From positions 129,001-193,000 of the forward strand of contig NZ_JAPENL010000002.1 in assembly GCF_026342015.1 (NCBI RefSeq): DNA of 64,000 bases. The letters are read 5' to 3'. The translations under genes were made by a program, and so were the position numbers. The notes under the pieces are model-generated. The model saw only the letters and a list, made by a program, of their open reading frames with translations, had not been told where the DNA came from and searched no databases. Of the stretch, positions 16,854 through 24,500 are shown in pieces. Within the stretch, counting starts at the first letter, position 1, and every line of letters starts with the position of its first letter. The stretch is from Micromonospora lupini (lineage in GTDB: Bacteria; Actinomycetota; Actinomycetes; Mycobacteriales; Micromonosporaceae).

Positions 16854-18671
16854 TCAGAGAGCCGGGTAGGCGTTGCGCATGAGCTCCTGGAACTGGGCGG
16901 AGAACCACGCACCGGAGATCGGCGCGTCCGGCAGCGCACCCGACGGGCTGTTGCCGTTGCGGGCGTTGCCGCCGTACGTCGGGTCGCACATCCGGTCGAA
17001 GCCCTTGCCCTCGTTGTTCGGGATCTCCTTGCTGGAGCCGTCCGACTCGCCCGGGGGCTTCACCCAGACGTACGCGTCGATGCCCGTCGCCGGGTTCGCC
17101 CGCGGCCGCTCGCCGAGACCGGCACCGGCCTGGTTGCACCAGTTGCCGGCGTGGTACCGGCGGTCGATCCGACCACCGTTGACGTACGTGTCCACGCTTG
17201 TGGTCGCGCCCGGGCCGGTGGGCCGGGCGGAGCCGCCCCAACCGTTGCGGGACGTGTCGATCAGCATGCCGATGTTGGAGTTGAAGCCGACCGAGATCAG
17301 CTTGGTACGGAACGCCTGGGCGAAGGACAGCTCATCGACGTAGAAGTTCCAGTCGATCCACTTGGACTGCCGCACCGTCTGGCCGTTCACGTTGTCGGTG
17401 ACCTTGAAGTACGGCTCCGTGAGCGCCGAGTAGTTGGCGGTGTTGGTGATGAAGCCGTGCACGTTGTTGACAGTGCTGCCGGACGCGACAGCGGCGGTCT
17501 TCAGGATGTCGGCGGTCGGGCCGAAGTTCGAGTCCCAGCCGAGCCAGCCGTGGTGCCCGGCGTCGATGTAGTTGTAGACGTTGCCGATCGCGCCCAGCTT
17601 GGCCAGGGCGTAGCCGACACCGTTGACGTACGCGCCGTTGGCCTTGACCGTGTCGCACATGGCCGTGCCGCCGGGCTGACCCGAGGTGTTGGTCACGATG
17701 TTCGGCAGCGAGTCGATCTCGATGACGTTGATGATCCGGATGTTCCGGTACTTCGAGTCGGACTGGATCGCCGCGATCGGGTCGATGTACTCGGCCTTGT
17801 ACCGGGGCAGCTCGTCCGGGCCCAGCTCACCGTTCGAGGAGAGCGCGGAGCAGTCGCGGCCGGGCAGGTTGTAGATCACGAACTGGATGTAGCCGGCACC
17901 CTGGCGCAGCGCCTCGTCCAGGTGCTCCCGCACCCCGAACGCGCCGTTCGAGCTGCTGTCCGGAGTGCCGTTGATGGCGGCGATCCGGTCCAGCCAGACG
18001 GCGGTGGGGTTGTTGGAGACCCGGCTGCCGCCCGTCTCGGCGTCCGCCTTGGCCTTCCACTCCGGGTTCACGTATCCGCGCACACCGGCGTACGGGTTGT
18101 CCACCTTGGTGCCCGGAGGAGGCGTGGTGGGCGGAGGCGTGGTGGGCGGAGGCGTGGTCGGCGGAGGCGTCGTCGGCGGAGGCGTGGTCGGCGGAGGCGT
18201 GGTCGGCGGCGCGCTGGTGGGCGGCGGGGTGGTGGGGTTACCGCCGCCGTTGCAGACCACGCCGTTCAGGGTGAACGAGGTCGGCTTCGGGTTGCTGCCG
18301 CTCCAGGCGCCGTTGAAGCCGATGGTTGTCGACGCGCCAGCGGCGAGGCTGCCGTTGTAGGACAGGCTGCGGGCGGTGACCTGGCTGCCGGACTGGCTGA
18401 ACTCGGCCGACCAGCCCTGCTGCACCCGCTGGCTGGAGTTGGGGAAGGTCCAGCCAAGCGTCCAGCCGTTGACCGGGTCGCCGAGGTTCTTGATGGTGAT
18501 GTTGGCGGTGAAGCCACCCTGCCAGTCGTTGGTCGTGTACGCGATGTCGCACTGCGTCGCGGCCTGCGCCGCGGTGACCGGGATCGTCACCAGCCCGCCG
18601 GCGACCAGGACGCCCGCCCCGGCGAGCGCCAGGGTCCGGCGTGGGCCGGACAGCCTTCTCCACACATTCAT
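16854..18671 (-). CDS. Secreted GH6 cellulase with N-terminal CBM2
   Basis: 605 aa from the ATG at 18671 after AAGGAGA. A signal peptide ends near AQAATQ (residue 38). A family 2 cellulose-binding module follows (about 38-140, starting CDIAYTTNDWQGGF). A linker built from TTPPP repeats (about 142-185) leads to a glycoside hydrolase family 6 domain. GH6 features are the acid Asp in GRDCSALSSNGE, IEIDSLPNIV, IDAGHHGWLGWDSN, DTSRNGWGG and WVKPPGESDG. GH6 enzymes invert beta-1,4 bonds as endo- or cellobiohydrolases; which type is not decided here. A CebR-type operator upstream implies cellobiose induction. Confidence 0.95.
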   Translation of the reverse strand: MNVWRRLSGPRRTLALAGAGVLVAGGLVTIPVTAAQAATQCDIAYTTNDWQGGFTANITIKNLGDPVNGWTLGWTFPNSSQRVQQGWSAEFSQSGSQVTARSLSYNGSLAAGASTTIGFNGAWSGSNPKPTSFTLNGVVCNGGGNPTTPPPTSAPPTTPPPTTPPPTTPPPTTPPPTTPPPTTPPPGTKVDNPYAGVRGYVNPEWKAKADAETGGSRVSNNPTAVWLDRIAAINGTPDSSSNGAFGVREHLDEALRQGAGYIQFVIYNLPGRDCSALSSNGELGPDELPRYKAEYIDPIAAIQSDSKYRNIRIINVIEIDSLPNIVTNTSGQPGGTAMCDTVKANGAYVNGVGYALAKLGAIGNVYNYIDAGHHGWLGWDSNFGPTADILKTAAVASGSTVNNVHGFITNTANYSALTEPYFKVTDNVNGQTVRQSKWIDWNFYVDELSFAQAFRTKLISVGFNSNIGMLIDTSRNGWGGSARPTGPGATTSVDTYVNGGRIDRRYHAGNWCNQAGAGLGERPRANPATGIDAYVWVKPPGESDGSSKEIPNNEGKGFDRMCDPTYGGNARNGNSPSGALPDAPISGAWFSAQFQELMRNAYPAL

Positions 18672-19250
18672 GCCACTGATCTCCTTGGGCGAGACCGGGC
18701 TCGCGTACGGCCCGGCGAGACGGCCCGGCGGGCGTCCTGCACGGACGGCCTCCGGCGCCACGGGATTTATTGGGGGGTGCCCGACCCGGACGGGCGGTGG
18801 TGGTGTTGGTGGTGATTGGCCGGCGTGCGGCCGACCGATCGGCGGCCGGTTGTCGTCCGGCGAACCGGATGCCCTCGACGCCCTGCCTGCGCGGTGTGGC
18901 TCCCCGAACCGCGTGCGCCGATTCTTGCATGGGAGCGCTTCCATGGCAATGGCTCGATGCGCGGCCCGCCCTCAACTCGGACGATACCCCCGAGCAGCGC
19001 GAGCGGCACCTGCCGCCCGTTACCGGATGACAACCGCTGGCCGAGCACTGCGGGTCGGCAACAGCGCGGGGCACGCGCAAGGTCGTGCGGGGTTCGAGAC
19101 GGCACTGCGAGCCGAGAAAGCCGCGTAGCACCCCTTTGCCGCTTACCACCAGCAAAGGTTAAAACGCGAATCTTTCACTTCATTAGTCATGAAACGGTCT
19201 AACGTCGGTCGTAGCTCGGTTGTCGCCGGGCTCAGGACAACAGGGATGGA
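18672..19250. other. 579-bp divergent intergenic region between cellulase and repeat protein
   Basis: No convincing gene. On the cellulase side it holds the GGAG-type binding site, an AT patch near 18763-18772 and the CebR-like site at 18930. A small inverted repeat (CCTTTGC/GCAAAGG) lies at 19133-19158, and an AT-rich stretch at 19157-19204 is the likely promoter zone for the plus-strand gene at 19251. Confidence 0.6.
18930..18943 (-). promoter_or_regulatory. CebR-type operator upstream of the cellulase
   Basis: TGGGAGCGCTTCCA differs by one base from the 14-bp CebR consensus palindrome TGGGAGCGCTCCCA, at which the LacI-family repressor CebR represses cellulase and cellobiose genes in Streptomyces and relatives until cellobiose binds. 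The site lies about 260 bp upstream of the cellulase start, implying a long leader or a second promoter nearer the gene. Confidence 0.85.
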
Positions 19251-20720
19251 GTGACGCAGGTCATGGCTAAGAAGATGCTCGGGAAGGTCGTTGCGGGCGC
19301 CGCACTCGGCGGCGCGTCGCTCCTGGTGTTCGCGCCGGGGATCGCGTTCGCTGACGGGCACCACGGCGAGGACGGCAAGGTCTACGCCAAGCCGCACGTC
19401 GTGAAGGCCGGCGACGAGGTCAAGCTCCTCGAGATCTGCCCGGATCGGCAGGAGCACGCGTACGTGTGGTCCAAGGTCACCGGCAAGGTCAAGCTCGAGC
19501 CGGCGCGGGACGACCGGGGCGAGGACCGCGGCGAGTGGAGCGAGGAGGAGGACTCCTACGACCACGACGACAAGGGCAAGGACGAGCACGGCAAGGACGA
19601 CGAGGGCAAGGACGACAAGGCCAAGGACGAGCACGGCAAGGACGACAAGGCCAAGGACGACAAGGCCAAGGACGACAAGGCCAAGGACGAGCACGGCAAG
19701 GACGACAAGGCCGACGAGCAGGGTAAGGGCCACGAGGGCAAGGACGAGAACGGCGACGACAAGTCCGACGACGCCCAGCCCGGCGGGCAGGGCGGCGGCG
19801 CTGCCGCCGACGCCTACGGCGACGAGGACAGCAAGGACTGGAAGGGCGAGGAGCACGGCCAGGACGCGGACGACAGCCACGAGCAGAAGGACTCGGAGTC
19901 CAAGGACGAGGACAGCAAGGGCTGGGAGTCCAAGGACGAAGACAGCAAGGGCTGGGAGTCCAAGGACGAAGACAGCAAGGGCTGGGAGTCCAAGGACGAA
20001 GACAGCAAGGGCTGGGAGTCCAAGGACGAAGACAGCAAGGGCTGGGAGTCCAAGGACGAAGACAGCAAGGGCTGGGAGTCCAAGGACGAAGACAGCAAGG
20101 GCTGGGAGTCCAAGGACGAAGACAGCAAGGGCTGGGAGTCCAAGGACGAAGACAGCAAGGGCTGGGAGTCCAAGGACGAAGACAGCAAGGGCTGGGAGTC
20201 CAAGGACGAAGACAGCAAGGGCTGGGAGTCCAAGGACGAAGACAGCAAGGGCTGGGAGTCCAAGGACGAAGACAGCAAGGGCTGGGAGTCCAAGGACGAA
20301 GACAGCAAGGGCTGGGAGTCCAAGGACGAAGACAGCAAGGGCTGGGAGTCCAAGGACGAAGACAGCAAGGGCTGGGAGTCCAAGGACGAAGACAGCAAGG
20401 GCTGGGAGTCCAAGGACGAAGACAGCAAGGGCTGGGAGTCCAAGGACGAGCACGGCTCGGACGACGAGCGCGAGTTCGTGTACTACGGCGACGCCAAGGT
20501 CGACAAGGACGCCAAGCCGGGTCGCTACGAGCTCAAGGGCTCGTGCGGCGAGGGCGAACTGGTAGTCCTGCCCCACGGTGGGGTCGACGGTGGTGACGGC
20601 GGCGTCAGCACCGGCACCGACCGTGGCCTGGCCACCGGTGGTGCGGGCCTGCTCGGCGCTGCCGCGCTGGGCGGGATCGTTCTGATGCGTCGTCGGCGGA
20701 CCGATGGTTCGCTCGTCTGA
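19251..20720 (+). CDS. Secreted repeat protein with 18 tandem decapeptides and C-terminal sorting-like tail
   Basis: 489 aa. The GTG at 19251 has AGGGA ahead of it; an ATG at 19263 is possible. A signal peptide (cleavage near IAFADG) precedes a short beta-rich segment (KVYAKPHVVKAGDEVKLLEI). A Lys/Asp-rich region (DDKAKDEHGK types, about 105-165) then leads to 18 copies of ESKDEDSKGW (residues about 216-395). A second beta-rich segment (YYGDAKVDKDAKPGRYELKG) follows. The C-terminus has LATGG, a hydrophobic helix and RRRR, the shape of a sortase sorting signal though not canonical LPxTG. The next gene is a sortase, overlapping the stop, so this is probably its substrate. Function is unknown. 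Confidence 0.85.
   Translation: MTQVMAKKMLGKVVAGAALGGASLLVFAPGIAFADGHHGEDGKVYAKPHVVKAGDEVKLLEICPDRQEHAYVWSKVTGKVKLEPARDDRGEDRGEWSEEEDSYDHDDKGKDEHGKDDEGKDDKAKDEHGKDDKAKDDKAKDDKAKDEHGKDDKADEQGKGHEGKDENGDDKSDDAQPGGQGGGAAADAYGDEDSKDWKGEEHGQDADDSHEQKDSESKDEDSKGWESKDEDSKGWESKDEDSKGWESKDEDSKGWESKDEDSKGWESKDEDSKGWESKDEDSKGWESKDEDSKGWESKDEDSKGWESKDEDSKGWESKDEDSKGWESKDEDSKGWESKDEDSKGWESKDEDSKGWESKDEDSKGWESKDEDSKGWESKDEDSKGWESKDEDSKGWESKDEHGSDDEREFVYYGDAKVDKDAKPGRYELKGSCGEGELVVLPHGGVDGGDGGVSTGTDRGLATGGAGLLGAAALGGIVLMRRRRTDGSLV
19896..20435 (+). repeat. 18 tandem 30-bp units encoding ESKDEDSKGW
   Basis: Eighteen head-to-tail 30-bp units in frame. The first has GAG where the other 17 have GAA; those 17 are identical at every base. 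Such uniformity points to recent expansion or gene conversion, so copy number may vary between strains. Each decapeptide carries a net charge of -2. Confidence 0.98.
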
Positions 20721-21429
20721 CGTGACGGCGACACGGGCCGGCGGCCGTCACGGGAGACCGTGGCGTGCCGCCGGCACGGCCGTCGTCGTCACCCTGGCCA
20801 TGATCGGCGCCGGCATGATCGGCGCCTCGTTGCAGGACCGGCCCGCTGCCCGCCCTCCGCAACCGCTCGCCCAGGCCGGCCCCGAGGTCTCCGGGCCGAC
20901 GGCCACCGGCAGCGACGCCACCGCGCCGGACGGCGGGGAGCACGCCGCGCCTGACGACGTTCCCGACGGGCTGAACCGGGCTGCCCCGACCACCATCGAG
21001 ATCCCCCGCATCGGCGTCAACGCGACGATCATGTCGCTCGGCACCAACCCGGACGGCACCGTCCAGGTCCCCCCGTTGGAGCAGGCCGACCAGGCTGGCT
21101 GGTACGAGCCGGGCGCGAGCCCTGGTGAGACAGGTAACGCGGTAATCGTTGGGCACGTGGACTCGGCGAAGCTCGGCCCGGCCGTCTTCTTCGACCTCGG
21201 CTCGCTCGTGCCCGGTGACACGATCACTGTGCAGCGGGCGGACGGCCAGCCGGCGACGTTCCGGGTCGACTCGGTGAAGTCGTACCCGAAGACGTCCTTC
21301 CCCACCGACCTGGTCTACGGGCCGAACGACCGGCCCGGCCTGCGGGTGGTCACCTGCGGTGGCCAGTTCGACGAGGCCGCCAGGAGCTATCGGGACAACA
21401 TCGTCGTCTTCGCCACCCTGGCGGCGTGA
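20704..21429 (+). CDS. Class F-type sortase
   Basis: 241 aa. A Gly/Ala-rich N-terminal membrane anchor (about 20-40) and a Pro/Ala-rich spacer precede the sortase beta-barrel (about 95-241). Catalytic residues are His151 (VGHVDSA), Cys218 (VVTCGG) and an Arg in RSYRDN (227-230). The protein is anchored outside the membrane and should join a sorting-motif protein to the cell wall or another acceptor. The start overlaps the stop of the repeat protein by 17 bases, so the two are translationally coupled, which marks the repeat protein as likely substrate. Confidence 0.9.
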   Translation: MVRSSDVTATRAGGRHGRPWRAAGTAVVVTLAMIGAGMIGASLQDRPAARPPQPLAQAGPEVSGPTATGSDATAPDGGEHAAPDDVPDGLNRAAPTTIEIPRIGVNATIMSLGTNPDGTVQVPPLEQADQAGWYEPGASPGETGNAVIVGHVDSAKLGPAVFFDLGSLVPGDTITVQRADGQPATFRVDSVKSYPKTSFPTDLVYGPNDRPGLRVVTCGGQFDEAARSYRDNIVVFATLAA

Positions 21430-21446
21430 CCCGGGCGTACACGAAC

Positions 21447-21487
21447 GCGGGCCGGCCGGTCGGGGGTCACCCGATCGGCCGGCCCGC
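21447..21487. terminator. Bidirectional hairpin between sortase and glutamate dehydrogenase
   Basis: An 18-bp arm (21447-21464 with 21470-21487), one G-T wobble and a five-base loop, sits between convergent stops at 21429 and 21503. Confidence 0.85.
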
Positions 21488-21502
21488 GCCCGGCGTAGCT
21501 GA

Positions 21503-24500
21503 TCAGGCGGCGGCGGAGGTCCGCACCAGGGTGCGGATCTGGCGCAGCAGCACCGACAGGGCGGCGAGATCCGCCCGCGACTCGTCGAACTCCCCCATCG
21601 CCCGGCGGGCCCGGTGGATCGACGTGGCGTTCGACTGCTCCCACTGCTGCACCCGCTCGTGCGGCGGCTGATCATCCGGGGTGGAGTCGAGCACCTCCGC
21701 GGTGAGCGCGGCAAGCGCGGCGTACAGGTCGTAGCGCAGCGCCATCCGGGCGAGGGTCTGCCAGCGGTCCTCGCGCGGCAGCAGGGAGATCTTCGACAGC
21801 AGCGAGTCCACCCGGAACAGGTCGGAGAGCACGAAGTAGACCGAGGCCACCTCGCTGACGTCCCGTCCGCTGCGGGTCGCCGTCTCCACGACGTCAAGCA
21901 GGCCGAAGCTGTACATCAGCCGGGTCGCCCGCTCCGCCAGCTCGCGGGGCAGCCCACGGTCGGTCATCGAGTCGATGTGCGCCGCGATGCCCTGCCGCTC
22001 GCTGCCGTAGAAAAGCTCCTCCAGCCCCGGCAGCAGCCGGGCCACGCCGTCGCGCAGCCGCGCGATCTCGGTCGGCACGTCGATCGGCGAGCGCCGGTTG
22101 GTGACCAGCCAGCGCACCGCGCGGTCGAGCAGCCGTCGGGTGTCGAGGTAGACGCTCGTCTGCAGCTCCGGGGAGACCTTGTTGTCCAGCGCCTCCACCG
22201 CGTCCCACAGCTCACGCAGCCCGAACACCTCGCGGACCACCACGTACGCCCGGATCACGTCGGCGGCGCTGGCCGCGGTCTCCTCGACGACCCGGAAGAC
22301 GAACGAGATGCCGCCCCGGTTGATCGCCTCGTTGACAAGCACGGTGGTCACGATGTCCCGGCGGAGCCGGTGCCGGCCCATCCGGTCGGCGAACCGCTCG
22401 CGCATCGGCGTCGGGAAGTACTTGACCAGGACCTCGGTCGTCCACTCCTCGTCGGCCAACCCCTCGGTGAGGATCTCCCGTTCCAGGACGATCTTCACGT
22501 ACGCGAGCAGCACCGCGAACTCCGGCGCGGTCAGCCCGGACTCGCTGCGCACCGCCAGCTCCTCGTCCGGCGGCAGCGCCTCAAGCGACCGGTCCAACGC
22601 GCCGGACCGCTCCAGCTCGTTGATCATCCGTCGGTGCACGGGGAGCAGCGAGGAGGCCTGGGCCTGAGCGTTGTTGATGGCCCGAGCCTGGTCGTAGTTG
22701 TCCCGCAGCACCAGCTCGGCGACCTCGTCGGTCATCCCGGCCAGCAGCTCGTCCCGCTCGGCCGTGGTCAGCTCACCGTCAGCGACAGCAGTGTTCAGGA
22801 GGATCTTGATGTTCACCTCGTGGTCGGAGGTGTCCACCCCGGCCGCGTTGTCGATGAAGTCGGAGAAGATCCGTCCACCTGTCAACGCGTACTCGATGCG
22901 GCCGAGCTGGGTCCAGCCCAGGTTGCCGCCCTCGCCCGCCACCCGGCAGCGCAGGCTGCGCCCGTCCACCCGGATCGCGTCGTTGGACTTGTCGCCCACC
23001 TCGGCGTTGGTCTGGGTGGACGCCTTGACGTACGTGCCGATGCCGCCGTTCCAGAACAGATCCACCGGAGCGGTGACGATCGCCTTCATCAGCTCCTGCG
23101 GCGAGAGCTGGGTGACGTCGTCGTCGAGGCCGATCGCCGCCCGGACCTGCGGCGTGATCGGGATCGACTTCGCGGTACGCGGGAAGATGCCGCCCCCGGC
23201 CGAGATCAGCTCGGGGTTGTAGTCCTCCCACGACGAGCGGGGCAGGTCGAACAGGCGACGACGCTCCGCGTACGAGGTGGCCGCGTCCGGGTCGGGGTCG
23301 AGGAAGATGTGCCTGTGGTCGAACGCGGCCACCAGCCGGATGTGCTCGGAGAGCAGCATTCCGTTGCCGAACACGTCACCGGACATGTCGCCGACGCCGA
23401 CGACCGTGAAGTCCTGGGCCTGGGTGTCCACGCCCAACTCGCGGAAGTGCCGCTTGACCGACTCCCACGCTCCTCGGGCGGTGATGCCCATCTTCTTGTG
23501 GTCGTAGCCGGCCGAACCGCCGGAGGCGAACGCGTCGCCCAGCCAGAAGGTGTGCGCCACGGAGATCTCGTTGGCGATGTCGGAGAACGTCGCAGTGCCC
23601 TTGTCCGCCGCCACCACCAGGTACGGGTCGTCGCCGTCGTGCCGGACCACGTCCTCGGGCGGCACGATCTGCCCGCTGACGATGTTGTCGGTGACGTCAA
23701 GCATCGCGCCGACGAACTCCTGGTAGCAGGCGACCGCCTCGTCCCGGTCGCCAGGCTTCTGCTTCAGCACGAAGCCGCCCTTGGCGCCCACCGGCACGAT
23801 CACTGTGTTCTTCACCATCTGCGCCTTGACCAGGCCCAGCACCTCGGTGCGGAAGTCCTCCCGACGGTCCGACCAGCGCAACCCGCCCCGGGCCACCGGC
23901 CCGAACCGCAGGTGCACGCCCTCGAACCGGGGCGAGTAGACGAAGATCTCGAACTTCGGGCGCGGCGCCGGCAGGTCCGGGATGGCCTGCGGGTCGAGCT
24001 TGAACGCCACGTACGCCTTCGGCCGACCCCCGACCGGCTTCTGGTAGAAGCTGGTCCGAAGCGTCGCCTCGATCAACGTCAGGTACGAGCGCATGATCCG
24101 GTCCTGGTCGAGGCTCGCCACGTCGTCAAGCGCGCCCCGGATCGTCTCCACCAGCTCGCCGCTGCGCTGCTGCCGCTCCTCGGCGGTCAGCTCGCCAGGC
24201 GCGAACCTGGTCTCGAACAGCTCCACCAGCAGGCTGGCGAGCTTCGGGTACGCGATGAAGGTCTGCTCCATGTAGTCCTGCGAGAAGACCGTCCCGGCCT
24301 GCCGCAGGTACTTCGCGTACGCCCGCAGCACCACCACCTGCCGCCAGGTCAGCCCGGCGCGCAGCACCAGCTCGTTGAACCGGTCCACCTCGGCCTCGCC
24401 GCGCCACGCCGCCGCGAACGCGTTCTCCACGTGCGGGCGTACCTCGGACAGCTCGTGGTGCCCCTCGGGCAACATGAGGCCGAAGTCGTACAGGTAGACC

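Noticed and set aside
17151-18815. A 554-codon plus-strand frame opposite the cellulase
   Set aside because: No start signals or domain; the GH6/CBM2 protein on the other strand explains the codon pattern.
19896-20435. CRISPR-like array
   Set aside because: The 30-bp units are head-to-tail without spacers and encode a decapeptide in frame.
19143-20576. A 477-aa antisense frame with leucine-rich repeats
   Set aside because: It is the mirror of the 30-bp repeat block in the surface-protein gene; codon bias and signals favour the plus strand.
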